The notes: generated from the letters alone by a model not told the origin. A DNA stretch of 64,000 nt from Prorocentrum cordatum (GCA_963575745.1 CAUYUJ010003014.1:46001-110000), one strand, 5' to 3'; numbered from the stretch's first letter, positions 32,312-43,435 are shown. Numbers and translations are program-made.

Positions 32312-33158
32312 TTGTGGGTTGCAACGCCTGCTGACTGGCATGTGAGGCTGCCTGGCAAGAGGGCAGCGCCGCACTGCAAGCGCATCCAAAATCTGATGTC
32401 CAAGGCTCGGGCTCTACGCATGACTATTGTACATGTGGGGGCCACTCGGATATTCTGGAAACAGGGTCCCATACGATATGTTATTGCATATCTTAATTTA
32501 CATGTCATGCGCATGCATTTCTGCCACTTCGCCTTCAAGTACGACCGCGCGAACAAGTTTCCCAGCGGATCATATCTGCAAGTTGCGACTACGCGCACAC
32601 GCACCCCTATCAATTTATGGAGATGCGCATGCAATATATTAGGGGAGCCTGCAGAACCCACTGAGCGTATTCTAGACTGGTATGGACAAGGTGCTCAGAA
32701 GGCTGAATGGCGAAACAAAACACTAGCGATCTTGACCGCAAGGTTGATTGATCAAATGGATTTACATAAAAAAACAAGAAACTCACACAAGTGCTGTACA
32801 TCTGAGTATCCATACTCGTGTTGTTAAAGGAGTTCAATCTTACGTTCAGTCTCCTAAGCATGGCCCTGGATGGGGCCATGTTGCGAGCCGGGTGACGATG
32901 GACCTGGGCGACAACGCGATCATCCAGGACATCAAGATCGAGGACCAGCCGACTTGGTACATTTATAAAGCATCATTACCCGACGGCGTTACCAACATCC
33001 GTAGTCGACTGTACTGGGAGCAGCCGGAACCGACTCTCCTGGGAGATGGCAGCCCACGACCACGCTCAAGGCGAGTGGCGATCATCGATGGCGATCGTCT
33101 CCCCTTCGATTGGGCGCGGCAACGCGCTGCCCTCTATTCCAGAATTTCCGACACTTAG
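32312..33158 (+). pseudogene. Gag-like region of the LTR-type element (two frames)
   Basis: Frame 32312-32827 includes MHFCHFAFKYDRANKFPSGS, WRCACN and WYGQGAQKAEWRNKTLAIL, the last two around a helical, charged segment. Just past 32750 the coding passes to the frame that ends at 33158, with HTRVVKGVQSYVQS, GWGHVASRVTMDLGDNAI, IEDQPTWYIYKASLPDGV and LPFDWARQRAALYS. The alternation of Trp/Tyr with charged residues looks like a folded domain. No capsid or protease signature (no D-S/T-G) is seen. The gag role is inferred from position. Confidence 0.45.
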
Positions 33159-33447
33159 CTCACCGGAAACAGAGAAACAGACAGCATTGCCAACAGATGC
33201 CAGAATTCAACAAAAAAGAACAACAGAAAGCAGACAAAGAAGCTGGCATCAAACCACGCAAGATACCCAAAATAGCCGAAGAAGGCAACGACGACTGTGG
33301 AGACGACCTCAAAGGACTCGGGTGTAGCACATACTACACCGACGTATCTCTGGACTCCGACACGGATAGTGGCGACGAAGTGGAGACATTCATCGCCCTA
33401 CCTGCAGGGCAACCTGCTGAATTCTATGCAGATGTATAATCCATAAC
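33159..33447 (+). pseudogene. Acidic linker of the LTR-type polyprotein
   Basis: Frame ending at 33439 with Lys-rich then acidic sequence (FNKKEQQKADKEAGIKPRKI, YYTDVSLDSDTDSGDEVETF). It probably links the gag-like region to the next domain. Confidence 0.35.
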
Positions 33448-34278
33448 CTCCACGGACGACGCAACAAGGTAGATGCGTTAGAACTACGCGGGGGAATTGG
33501 AGGCATCTCCCAGCTAGCATTCAGCCGAGGTCTGTCTTCAGGGGGAAACCTCGACAAACGTACTTTCGTTGACCTTGGAAACAAGGAGGTCCAAGATGCA
33601 GCGATGCACTATTTAGACGTTTGCTTCGTCAAGGTTGTCGTATTACAGCCCAGCTGCAGAACGACTGGCTTACCTTCCTATTTCAATGCTAAGGTTAATT
33701 ACGACACTTGGCATACACATCACAAAGAGGAAATGCCACACATCAAGTTCTGTGGAAATGTAGCCGTACGTCAACATGATAGGCGACGATTCTACCCAAG
33801 AGAACAATCATCTGGGACTTGGGTGGAACAGATACCACCATGGACTACGTTGGTCAACAGCAAGGGCACTTGCAAGGTGAGCATGGATCAATGCTCTACT
33901 GGCCTACGTGATTTTCACGGGGTACTGATACGAAAACCGATTGAGATCATGGCCAGCCATCGCTTATTTTTCACTCCTTGTGAACGAAAGCGATGTAGTG
34001 GCCATCATCAACATGCGTCGGCATGCAATAAGGAACTGTCCATGGTTGCACAATGTACACCAAAGATGCAGCCGCTTTTTGGTGAGTCTGTTCAGATCGC
34101 ACACGATCTCTTCCAGAGAACTCGCGACCCTTTCTATGGCTACCCATATTCGTCCACGGTGTTGGCGACCAGCGCACAGGGATGCGATTTGAACGACCCG
34201 CGTCTTCCCCGACAACCTGATGGCTCGATTGCGGGACCACCGTCGGGAAGGGCTTGGTTGTCCTGCCTGCGCGGATAA
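33448..34278 (+). pseudogene. Methyltransferase-like domain in the LTR-type element
   Basis: The frame from about 33448 reads KVDALELRGGIGGISQLAFS, close to motif I of C5-methyltransferases (E-L-x-G-G-I-G-G). Then come SGGNLDKRTFVDLGN and a strand ending KVVVLQPSCRTTGLPSYFN at the position of motif IV (P-x-C rather than P-P-C). Further on, FYPREQSSGTWVEQIPPW occupies the place of motif VI (E-Q instead of E-N). The C-terminal half (HHQHASACNKEL) is His/Cys-containing. Order and spacing parallel the domain at 29413-30104. It may be a divergent, non-catalytic relative. The frame stays open to 34278. Confidence 0.45.
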
Positions 34279-34876
34279 CGTTAACGTGCGCTCTCCATCT
34301 CATGCTAGAGATCCGAGACATTGCAGATGGCACGATAAGGGCGACTATCGCTTGTAGTGTCCGAGCTGTAGCAAGAACTACGGGAATAACAAACCTGGAC
34401 ATGTACTAGCACCTGGCAAATGTAAGTTCGCCAAGCCTTGGAAGCTTCCCGACAATCATGGACAGATTCCGTCGGTTCCCGTCGAACCGGCAGCAGGACC
34501 TGCGCCGCCAGATCCCGGTGAAGTAGCAGCACCACCATCCGAGGCACCAGCGGCACCAGCACCTACGCGACTAAGAGCACCGAGACCCAGCTCGAGAGTT
34601 GGATCTACTGCGGGCGCAAGCAGTCACGACATTATTGTTGGAAGACATGCTGCTGAGCCTGCTGCAGGGCAACCTGCCTCGAGTGGAGCCGGCAGTTCGG
34701 ACGACCATCTCCGACTACCAAAGGTTAGAGCAGACGTGGTCGACAACAAGGTGGAGAAGCACCTCCACCACCACCAGCAGGGGGCCCTGCCGCGCGACCA
34801 CGACTACCAGACTGGTCACGGTTCGATGTACAAATCAGCTTACAAAGCTTGCGAAGCCTTGACCCCAGCGCGGTAA
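34226..34876 (+). pseudogene. Paired zinc modules and Pro/Ala-rich linker (one in-frame TAG)
   Basis: In a frame overlapping the end of the previous one: LGCPACADN followed by SHARDPRHCRWHD, then after a TAG (near 34352) CPSCSKNYGNNKPGHV and APGKCKF. This gives two successive CPxC...H...C modules of about 25-30 residues, suggesting two zinc-binding units for nucleic acid or protein contact. The rest is a Pro/Ala-rich linker (PVEPAAGPAPPDPGEVAAPP) and a His-rich stretch, ending at TAA 34874-34876. Confidence 0.45.
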
Positions 34877-35665
34877 CACGCGAGATGCGAAAGTTGCACT
34901 AACGCTGGTTCCATGCGAAGGAGCCTCGGATGAGACTCATCTTGAGCAAAACAGGTCTGGCCAATGTTAGACTCGCGTCTCGACACATGCCGGGAATGCA
35001 GAGCTTGGGACAAACCTGGACACAGTTATGCCCTCTACTGCATTACCTGGCAAACGCAATGATGAAGTGCAATGCGACTTGATGTTCTACAAGCAAGAAC
35101 ACTGTACATATATCACATTATCGATCGTTGTATAAGATACGCTACTGGGGCGGAAATACAAGACATAACTATGGCCACTATCCTGGATGCATATCATCAG
35201 TGCTGGATGCAGTTTGGACCGGCTAAGCTACTTCACCCCGACGGAGAAGGTGCCCTGAATATTGGCTCTGCGAAAGCAGTCGTCAAGGCAAAAGGCGCTG
35301 AACTTAGAATACATGCGCGCGGGCAGCACGCTACGGCGATCGAGGCCAGAAATGGCATCCTACGTCATCTACTTCACGCCATGGAGGCTGAGCTCAATAG
35401 GTTAGACATACCTCTTGTGTTCACCAGACTACTGCACGAAGCCTTAACGCATTCGCCTTATATAATGAAGCGCCTCCCTACAACGCATTGTTTGGACGGC
35501 AACCAGCAATGCCCCCTGACCTGCCTGTTCTGAACCGCGAGCAGCCGACAGAAACATCAGATCATTCTCGTGAACAGACGATACGCAGGGTATGCATTGA
35601 ATCGATCACACAGGCCACCGCAGTCACTAAGACCAATCGTGCCCTACGCACTAAGACGACAATTC
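34877..35665 (+). pseudogene. Integrase zinc segment and DDE core of the LTR-type element
   Basis: RLDTCRECRAWDKPGH (near 34980-35030) fits the Cys pair of an HHCC pre-integrase region. The DDE core follows: EVQCDLMFYK carries the first Asp (35076). After a frameshift come YHIIDRCIRYATGAE and WMQFGPAKLLHPDGEGALN with the second Asp at 35240. IEARNGILRHLLHAMEAE has the Glu at 35342, leaving 33 residues between the second Asp and the Glu. A further frameshift at about 35488 leads to FGRQPAMPPDLPVL and SREQTIRRVCIESIT, the usual C-terminal flank. The chain ends abruptly at 35665. Confidence 0.7.
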
Positions 35666-36225
35666 TAGACGCTTCGCGTATCCCCACCAGCCTCCGTAGC
35701 CTCTGGCTCAAGCCGCTCTGGCTCAAGCGGGCCTCAGCGGCTGGCCGGGCCCCTGCCCTCCGGGCCTCGGCGTCCATGCCCGCGGGGGCGTGCGAGGGGG
35801 TCGCCCCCCTCCGCGCCCCTGCTCGCTCTGCCTTGATGTCGCGCTCGGCACTGCGGCGGCGGCAGCGGCGCGCTGCCGCTGGCCGCGCCGCCGCCGCGGC
35901 CAGCCCGGCTGGCCGGCCGCCGCCGCGGCCTTCCTCGGCCCCTGGCGGCCCTGGCGTGGCCTGCGGCGCCGCCGCCGCGGCCGCCGCCGCCGCTGCCGCC
36001 GCCGCGGCCGTGGCGGCGGCCCGCGGCGAGGCCAGCGCGGCCGCCGGTGCCGCGGCGCGCGCCGCTGCGCTTGGGCCGGCCGCTGCGGCCGCGGGTGCCG
36101 CCGCGCCCGCTGTTGCCCCCGCCGCGGCCGGCGCTGCCGCCGCCGCCGCCGCGGCCGCCTCTGGCGGGCCGCTGACGGCGGCCGCTGGCCGCGACGCTGG
36201 TGGCGCCCCGGCTGACGGGACCGCG
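35666..36225 (+). other. GC-rich alanine-coding tract
   Basis: Strongly GCC/GCG-rich DNA that reads as Ala-rich sequence in the frame leading into the light-harvesting fragment. GC composition switches sharply from the retroelement on its left. Whether it was ever translated is unclear. The 25-base word at its left edge (35668-35692) recurs at 21639-21663. Confidence 0.6.
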
Positions 36226-36432
36226 CTCCACATGCTGAACGCCGAGGTCGCGAACGGATGGCTGGCGAGGATGGCGACCACCGGGATGTCCTACCAGGAC
36301 GGCCTCGCGGGCGGCGCGCGGGGCGACTGGGCGCGGTACACGGACTCCCCGCTGCGCGCCTTCGTGAGCGAGTCGGACGTACAGGTGCCTGGGTGCTTCT
36401 GGAACCCCGCTGACTTCACGACGGACGGTGAC
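36226..36432 (+). pseudogene. Fragment of a dinoflagellate chlorophyll a/c-peridinin light-harvesting polyprotein
   Basis: About 69 codons match the junction between repeated units of the plastid antenna polyprotein. The end of one unit reads LNAEVANGWLARMATTGMSY and QDGLAGGARGDWARYTDS; the start of the next reads SPLRAFVSESDVQVP and GCFWNPADFTTDGD. In functional proteins the helix reads N-A-E-L-A-N-G-R-L-A, where Glu and Arg form the chlorophyll-binding pair. Here Glu is kept but Arg is Trp. Both sides end abruptly in low-complexity DNA (Ala-rich upstream, GCC then GGA repeats downstream), so it is a displaced gene fragment and cannot make an antenna protein. Confidence 0.75.
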
Positions 36433-36495
36433 GCCGCGGCCGCCGCCGCCGCCGCCGGAGGAGGAGGAGGAGGAGGAGGAGGAGGGGGGGGGCTT
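36433..36495 (+). repeat. (GCC)n then (GGA)n tract
   Basis: Short trinucleotide tracts immediately after the light-harvesting fragment, encoding Ala then Gly runs up to a stop at 36535-36537. Confidence 0.9.
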
Positions 36496-36539
36496 GCCTC
36501 CGAGCTCCCCCTGGATCGCGCGAACATGCATTTCTAATG

Positions 36540-37139
36540 TTCGTTTGTACGATCCCGCACTCCGTAAGGATAGAGATGCAAACGCATGCAAGCAGTTACA
36601 CGTACATGCAAAGATCTGCGGCACAGAAATCATAATGCGCGCGTCCGAGCCCCTCTGGGGACCACTTGCATTTTTTGTATTTTTCGTATTCGCATTTGCG
36701 CGCCCCCGGTGGTCCCAGGGTGCGCGCCTGGCGCCTCGGAGGCTGCAGGAGCTCCAGGGCCCAGGGTTCAGGGGTGGCCAGTGAGAGGGATCCGGAGAGA
36801 ATCGAAGGGCGCCGAGACACAGGGCCTTGTGACCCTGTGGCGGCCTCCTTGCTCGCGAGCTCTTGCGTGGGCTGCCTTCTTCCCCCCTTTAATTTCCCAT
36901 TCCCGAACCTGCGCCGCCAGCCTCCCCAACGCGAGGGAGTCACGGTCGCGCCGCGCTGCCGCTTGCGCGCCTCCCCTCGGGGTCTGGACCCATGCCACGT
37001 TTCGCGTTCCTAGAATGTGCATTGACCTATTCAATTTGCATGCTTGTGACTTTTCTTGTCTAGCAGATTTCTAGCTCGCTGCCTTGCAAACGAATATCAA
37101 CACGTGTACAAGACTCTCAAACAAGATGCTTGTTGCAAC
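36540..37139. other. Gene-poor DNA, no gene recognised
   Basis: Mixed sequence without a convincing frame on either strand. Confidence 0.4.
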
Positions 37140-37555
37140 TGCTGTGGCCCCCTCGGGGCGCTCTTGGGGGCCTTAGGGGCCGTCTCAGAGTCAGCTGGGA
37201 GGCCGTCGATCAAAAACTGGGATTCCCTGCCAGGGTCCCCCCGTGGGGGCTCCAAACAATGTCTCTCGGTGCCCTCTCGGGCCGGGCCGCTCTTGCTTGG
37301 GGCGGTCTTTGGCGCTCTCGGGGCCGTATGGGGCCCTCCATCTTGGAGCCATCTGGAGGCCTCACGGGCCCATCGGAACCGAAAAGGCGAGAAGGCAAAA
37401 CAGCACTGAGCGCAGTGGCGCTGAAGGAGTTTGGCCACCCAGGGGTCTTCTGTGGAGCCTCGGAGGGCACTTGGGGCGGTCCTGGGGCGGTCTTACGGGC
37501 TCTTGGAGGCGTGTTGGAGGCTATCTTGAAGCACTTGGGTCGTGAGCGATGTTGA
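37140..37555 (+). repeat. CTTGGGG/GGGGCCGT short-period repeat region
   Basis: Irregular repetition of TCTTGGGGG, GGGCGGTCTT, CTCGGGGCCGT, CATCTTGGAGCC and TCTTGGAGGC. Composition and wording resemble 21862-21962. Confidence 0.45.
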
Positions 37556-37754
37556 AGGCCACCTTGGGCTCTCCAGGGCATTGCTGGAGCCACCTGGGGA
37601 CAGCGTGCCCTTCCCCCGCCGCCAAAATGCCGCATCTTTCCTCCTACTCATGTCAGGGCCCCAGCAGAAGCTCGTGCTATGTGCTGTCCTCGTGTTTGGT
37701 CCTTGTGGCCATCTCCCGATGCGTCGCACTTTCTCGGGTCACTGGTGCTGCTCT

Positions 37755-37930
37755 GGCTTGCTGCTACTCCTCCTCCTCCTCCTACTCCTCATCCTCCTCC
37801 TCATCTTCCTCCTCATCCTCCTCCTTATCCTTCTCATCCTTCCCTTCCTCCTCATCCTCTCCTTCCTCCTCCTCATCCTCCTCCTCATCCTTCTCATCCT
37901 CCTCATCCTCCTCATCCTCCTCATCCCGTT
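37755..37930 (+). repeat. (TCC/TCA)n polypyrimidine-rich tract
   Basis: CTCCTCATCCTC-type units over about 175 bp. Confidence 0.9.
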
Positions 37931-38700
37931 CCTCCGCGGCGCGCACGTCAGACATCATTCCTACATACGCCGCCTACGCCATCCTTTATCCCACCCCTCC
38001 ATACCCCCCCACCACCATCACCACCCCACATGTGGGCAACATTTTAATCAAACGAATGACTTGGGTGTTCTCGCCGAGGCTAAAAAAAACGCTCTGACAC
38101 CTCGCGAGAGGCCCGTCCAGACCCAGAGGGAGGGGGTAGAGAGAGGGGGGGGGGAAACCCCTCCCCGATAGGGAAGTGCAGGGTTGGAAGGGGAAACTCT
38201 CCAAACCACTCACGTCCTAAAGGGCCGGTGGGATTCATCCTCCGTTGTGTCTTCGCCCTCCTCGCCTGGCCCCGGAGACCCCTCCTGTGCCCCACTGCGT
38301 CCATGCGGTCCCGGGATCCGCCCATGGAGAGTTTCTAAAGGGGGGCGGGGGGTGGAGGGGCGAAGGCCGGAGCTGAAAGGGCGGAGGGGGGGGGGCAGGG
38401 GTGCGAGTGGAACGGGGGAGACTCGGAGGAGGCGGGCGACGGAATGGGCACCGCGTTCGGGCCTGCATCTCCCACGGGGGGCGCCCGCTCTGCACCCACA
38501 CCGATCCCGGCCAGCTACTCCCTGGGCCCGGCCCTGGGTCCAGGACGTTGCTTGTTGAGTGGTGGGGGGAGGGCATGACTGGTGTACGCCGTCCTGGGCG
38601 TACTGCGTGAAAGGCCTGTCGCTGCTCGCTCACGCGTCCCGTCCCACCGGCGGTGTCGTACGTACCCGTGTGGGCGATCTCGCCGTAGTTCTTGAGGAGA
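37931..38700. other. Gene-poor DNA, no gene recognised
   Basis: No convincing gene. A segment near 38490-38520 (CACCGATCCCGGCCAG) resembles 7525-7545. Confidence 0.4.
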
Positions 38701-38724
38701 CGCAGAATGTGTGTGTGTGTGTGC

Positions 38725-38762
<38 letters not shown>

Positions 38763-38822
38763 GTGTGTGTGTAGGTGTGTGCGTGTGTGCACGTGTGCGC
38801 GTGCGTGTGCGTGTGCGCGTGC

Positions 38823-38872
<50 letters not shown>

Positions 38873-38895
38873 GCGCGTGCGCGCGCGTCGGTTTC
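38701..38895 (+). repeat. Compound (GT)n - (GA)n - (GT)n - (TGCG)n tract
   Basis: Order along the strand: GT repeats (38706-38728), GA repeats (38729-38760), GT repeats, then (TGCG)n grading into CGCGCG (38820-38890). The GT-then-GTGC order repeats that of 17846-18163. It is a candidate for Z-DNA. Confidence 0.95.
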
Positions 38896-40940
38896 GGTGC
38901 ACAGCCAGCGCCCCTCCGAGTCACCCGGCGGCGGCGGAGGCGGCGGATCGCAGTGCGCGCCACGGCAGCGCCCCCACCCCCCGGTGGCGCGGGATCGGCC
39001 CGACGTCGCTCTCCGGGTTAGCCCAACAAGCGGTTTGGGCTTGTGCACCTTTTGGGGGCTGCGCCTGGCGCGGGATCCGCGGACGTCTCCCGGGAGAGGG
39101 GGGGAAGGCGGCGGCGAGGAGGAGAAGGCGGAGGGGGATGAGGAGGAGTCGGGGAGAGGAGGATAACATGTTGTTTCTATGTTGTGAGCCGTAGCGCAGC
39201 CGGTGAGGAGGAGGAACAGGCGGGGAGAGGAGGAGAGCATTTGTGCGGAACGGGAGTCGAAGAGAGTCGAATTGAGGATGATGCATACGCGCAGGAGGGG
39301 AGTCGGAGTGGGAGAAGGGGGTGCTTTAGCATTCATGATAGAGTTAGCCCGGCTGTTCTGTCAACGGCGCCCGCATGCTGCTGGTAACTATTGCAGTGGC
39401 AGTCGACATTGAGCCCGGCGTCTCACCTGCTTGTTCATGTTCCAGTCCAGCCAATTAGCTCTATGGGCGCATCGTGCCCCATATCTTCCGCGCCAGCAAA
39501 TCGTGCGCTGGATCGGAAAAGGTGCGCCGCCAGCGTTTGTTCGGAGATTTCGGCATTTACAGGCCTCTTGGGATTTTTGTTGGGGGGACGGCTCGGCACG
39601 TCCTCGCATCATCAAGGAGCTGTGTAATCGGGGGGGCGGGCTGGGGGTTCGCCTCTGTGGATGCCCAGGGAGAAAGCTGTGTTTCTGCATGATGTTCTGT
39701 GTGTGCGCAGTTTACTCCGGCTTCTCAGGCTGCAGAAAATACGGCCTACGCTGGCACTGCCAACTGCCTGGAAGGGCCCACCACGGGCTATGCGGATTGT
39801 GAGGGAGTCGTTCGGTCCCATCATGCGCCGAAGGCCATTCGTTCTCGCACCGCAAGAAACATTCTGGCTCTGCCGTCTCCCCCGCTTCCGCCCATTGGCG
39901 GGAAGTCCGCAAAGTCAAGGCACATGTAGTCGACTCGCCCGATGTCGCCGCCGAGCAGAGATTATGTTGCGAGCCAGTTGGCCTAAACTCGACCTCGGCG
40001 AAGCTGCTCGTGAGCAGCCCGCCCTACCTCTGCCGTCCTCGACAGTATTCGAGCATAAATGAGCGTGGCGCAGAGCTGTTTGGCAATGTGCGAGCTGCTC
40101 CCCGTGTCGTAGGACTTCTCTGAAGCCCGCAGCAGGTGGATGTCCAGGCGAACCGCCACCCGCTGTTCAGGAAGTTTCGAATTTCTGGCGCCGCATTTTG
40201 GCCCTTCAGCGCAGCGATACTTCACACTTATCCGTCGTCATCAGGTGTAACGCCTACACCTGTCTTGGCCACAAGTTGAACATACGACGCCAATGTGACC
40301 CGAATAGCACAGGTCGTAGTGATTGTGAGCGTTGGCGACTTGTGCAGCGTGGCAGGCATCATAAGCTCAAAGGGAGTAGTGTTGAGTTGCCACGTCGCGA
40401 ATTCGATGATGCGCATCACATGTCTAGTCACAGTGGGCGACCAGATCTGACGATGCCGATGAGAGTGCAACGCTCTCGCATGTCGCTGCCTCGCTCCGCT
40501 TGCCCTGTGCTGCTGGTGCACACCGTGCTCAAAGTAGTGGGGCGAGTGGTGATTCGGATTTGTTAGTCTCGCGCTATGTTTTAGCCTGGCAGTCGCAGCA
40601 CTCTGCTCGGCGCATCTGAGGATTCTTTCAGTTGCCGTGCCTTGCTCGCCTCTGCCTGCCTCGCGCTTCTTTGTTGTTCTTCCTTGCCTCTCGTGTTGCT
40701 CAGCCAGCTGACTGGACTGACCGCGCGAGCCCTCGGAGCTCAGCCTGTGGCGAGGAAGGCACGATGAAGGCTGTGCTTCTCTCCTTGGCCTCCTGGGTTG
40801 GTCACCCGCTGGTCTGTTGCCCACGCCCAGGCCGCTGGCAGCCTGAGACCCAGTGCTGTTTGTGCCCGCCTGGCCGCCGCTGGCAGGTCCTCATTGTTTC
40901 TTGTCGCTCCCTGGACATTGTGCAGCTGGGAGCTGGGAGC
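38896..40940. other. Gene-poor DNA, no gene recognised
   Basis: Includes a GGA-rich patch at 39100-39240. A + strand frame near 39431-39610 (RQQIVRWIGKGAPPAF) and a - strand frame near 40228-40440 (IIEFATWQLNTTPFELMMPA) look mildly protein-like, but I could not assign either. Confidence 0.35.
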
Positions 40941-40944
40941 TCTC

Positions 40945-41095
40945 TTCCTCCTCCTCCTCCTCCTTCTCCTCCTTCTCCTCCTCCTCCTCCTCCTCCCCCC
41001 CCCTCCTCCTCCTCCTCCTCCTCCTCCTCCTCCTCCTCCTCCTCCTCCTCCTCCTCCTCCTCCTCCTCCTCCTATTCCTCCTCCTCCTGCTGCAC
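40945..41095 (+). repeat. (TCC)n polypyrimidine tract
   Basis: About 150 bp of TCC units with TTC and CCC interruptions. Confidence 0.95.
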
Positions 41096-42570
41096 CAGGG
41101 TTCCGCCTTGAAGGTCGCTCCCCTAGTGCGTGTTTCACCCTGCTGCCCGCGTTCGGTCCCGCCCCCATTGCGTGGCCCTGGGTCCCTGCTGGCTCCTCGG
41201 TCGGTGCCCTGCTGCGTCTGCCACCGTCAGAGGTCAGCCGTGTCCGTTCAGATTGCATTGCTTGCGCCGTCTGCATGGGCCCTTTCACTTCGTCTGCAGG
41301 GCACTGTTGACTGGAACAACGAGTCGCGCCCACGCCACGAAGGTGCCCCTGGAGTTGACTCCTAGCGTCCTCCCGCCTCCCTCCTCCCCCATTCCTACTC
41401 CCGACGCGACCCCTGCTGGGGTGCTGCCAGAGGTGGCCCTGGCCAACGTCGGCTCCTGCTCTTACAGGGAGGCCCAGATGAACAGAAAACCGAGTCGACT
41501 GCCCCGACACTCGCGCGTGAGGTGCCCGCGCAAAGTCGCGCGTAAGCGCCCTCGTTTCCAATGTAGCGTGCCGCGCTGGCGGCCCCACTTTGGCGCCCGG
41601 AGCGCCCCATGGGCGCCGCCAGAGGCTGCGCCAAGGTGGCCCGTTGAGCCAGCGGGGGCTCCTTGGGTGGGCTGTCTGTACGCACCCGGGAAGCCTTGCC
41701 AGGGGTGGCCGCCCCCCATGTCTCCGCGGGGGGGGGGGTTCTTTGCTGCGGCCGCCACCGCTCCGCTGCGCCGGCGCCCTGCTCTGCCCTCGTCCTGCGG
41801 GTGGGCGGCGCAGACGGGCGGGGTCGGGCGCGCGGGCGTCTGCGCGTGAGCTGCCACTGTGCGATGGGTTCGGGGCGTGTCGACGCGGCAGCAATTCTGG
41901 CGCGGGCGTTCAAGGTTGAATACCGCCAGTGGCCTGGAATCTGCCGCCATGTCAGGCGATCAGAAAGCCCCCGATTGCGCAAGGTTGAACGATCCAGGCG
42001 GTGGAAACCGACGCGCAGGTCGTCACGACACCAGCCTGCAGTAGGGTCTCGAGTGGGCACTCTCTTCTCCTTCACGGTGCGCCGCGTTGTCGGCCCGCGG
42101 AGACTCTGGCGTGGGGTCGCTGCGTCCTCCCGCTCTCGGAAGACCCCGTCTCTCTTGGGCGCGCTATTGGCGGGCCGAAAAAAAAACGTGTCCAGGGAAC
42201 TCGTGTCTGGTCGCAGTCTGCCTGTCTCTCACCAGCACCCACCAGGTTGAAACAGTTCCATCCTTGCGGACGTGCCCCCAAGCCCCGCGGCCTCGCTGGA
42301 TGCCTAAAGGCTTGGGAGGAGGCGGAGCAAGGATAGGAACATGAACCAGAAGAGGAAAAATAGGAGACGGCTAAGCTATACGCGCTCGCGCCACATCAGA
42401 CTTCCTACTCACCCCTCCCATACCTTGCCATTGTGTTCAATATCTTCTTATTTGCCAATCCAGGTGTCGAATCATAACCCTGAGCCTTGAATGGCATTTG
42501 CAGCGCGAGGGGGCCTGGGGCAAAGCGCAACGGCGGAGCAGGGAATGCGGAAGACTAGAGAGAGTGTAAT
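41096..42570. other. Gene-poor DNA, no gene recognised
   Basis: Frames on both strands with GC-driven bias and no motif. Confidence 0.4.
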
Positions 42571-42833
42571 TACGAGGAGGAGGAGGAGGAACAAAAAGGA
42601 CGACGGCGACAACGGCAGCCGATCAAACCGACGACGACGACGACGAGCTCCGCGGGCGCCCCGAGTCTCCCGGTCGGCGCGCGGGACCACGGCGAGCGGC
42701 GGCCACCGCCGCGGTCGCTCGCGCGCGCGCGCCGCCCCCCTACGCGGAGCCATGGGCGCCGTCGAGAGCTCCGCTGGCGGCCTGCTGCAGAGGCATCGCG
42801 GCCTGGCCGCCAGCCGCCATCGCGGTCGCCATC
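42571..42833. other. GGA/CGA-rich lead-in to a CGT array
   Basis: Purine-rich trinucleotide patches (GAG at 42572-42590, ACG at 42635-42650) and GC-rich sequence before the CGT array. No gene. Confidence 0.4.
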
Positions 42834-43112
42834 GCGGTCGCCATCGCGGTCGCCGCCGCCGTCGTCGTCGTCGTCGTCGTTTCGTCGTCGTCGTCGTCGT
42901 CGTTTCGTCGTCGAGGTTGTCGTCGTCGTCGTCGAGGTCGTCGTCGTCGTAGAGGTCGTAGTCGTCGTCGTCGCCGTCGTCGTCGCCGTCGTCGTCGCCG
43001 TCGTCGTCGTCGTCGCCGAGGTCGTCGTCGTCGCCGTCGACGAGGTGGTCGCGTCGTCGTCGAGGTCGTCGTCGTCGTCGTCACCGTCGAGGTGGTCGTC
43101 GTCGTTGTCGTC
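42834..43112 (+). repeat. (CGT)n array 1
   Basis: GTC/CGT units with GTCGAGGTCGTC, TCGCCGTC and TTTCGTCGTC variants over about 280 bp. Same unit as the larger array at 46262-47020. Arg-, Val-, Ser- and Thr-rich frames are artefacts. Confidence 0.95.
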
Positions 43113-43435
43113 GACGGGGGGGAGGGGGTAATGGGGAGTTGACTCCCCGCCCACTCCAAACATGCGAACGAGGAGTAGAGACTTGCAAGAGGAGGGGGTA
43201 GATATATCGTCGAGAAGGAGAAAGGTCAGGGAGAGGGGCTTGGGAACAGAGAGGGAGACAGGGGAGCATGCATAGGGAAAAGAGTATTATTAGGGACCAG
43301 GAGAAGGGTGGATCGGAAAAAGGAAGAGGAGGATGTAAGTGGAGCGAGGAGAAGCTGGAGGAAGAAATGGACACACGACAGTCTCAAGCCAGAATTCGAT
43401 GCCTCACAAAGTTGCGCGGAAGTATGAGACCCGTT
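43113..43435. other. GA-rich spacer
   Basis: Purine-rich, no gene recognised. Confidence 0.4.

Larger units (their letters stand above)
32312..35665 (+). mobile_element. LTR-type retrotransposon fragment (gag-like to integrase), truncated
   Basis: Parts in order: gag-like region, methyltransferase-like domain, paired CPxC...H...C zinc modules, zinc-binding CRECR segment and DDE integrase core. No RT or RNase H follows; coding similarity stops at about 35665, where GC-rich alanine-coding DNA begins. Integrase upstream of RT is the copia (Ty1) order, so a copia-like affiliation is suggested but not proved without the RT. No LTR could be paired. Local composition (about 50% GC, more A/T at third positions) differs clearly from the GC-rich flanks. 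Confidence 0.65.

Noticed and set aside
35562-36633. Long Ala/Gly/Arg-rich frames on the minus strand
   Set aside because: Complement of the GCC-rich tract; the plus-strand light-harvesting match shows which strand carries coding information.
40228-40824. 198-codon minus-strand frame with a protein-like stretch
   Set aside because: No motif recognised and composition not distinct from chance frames nearby; mentioned only in the gap description.
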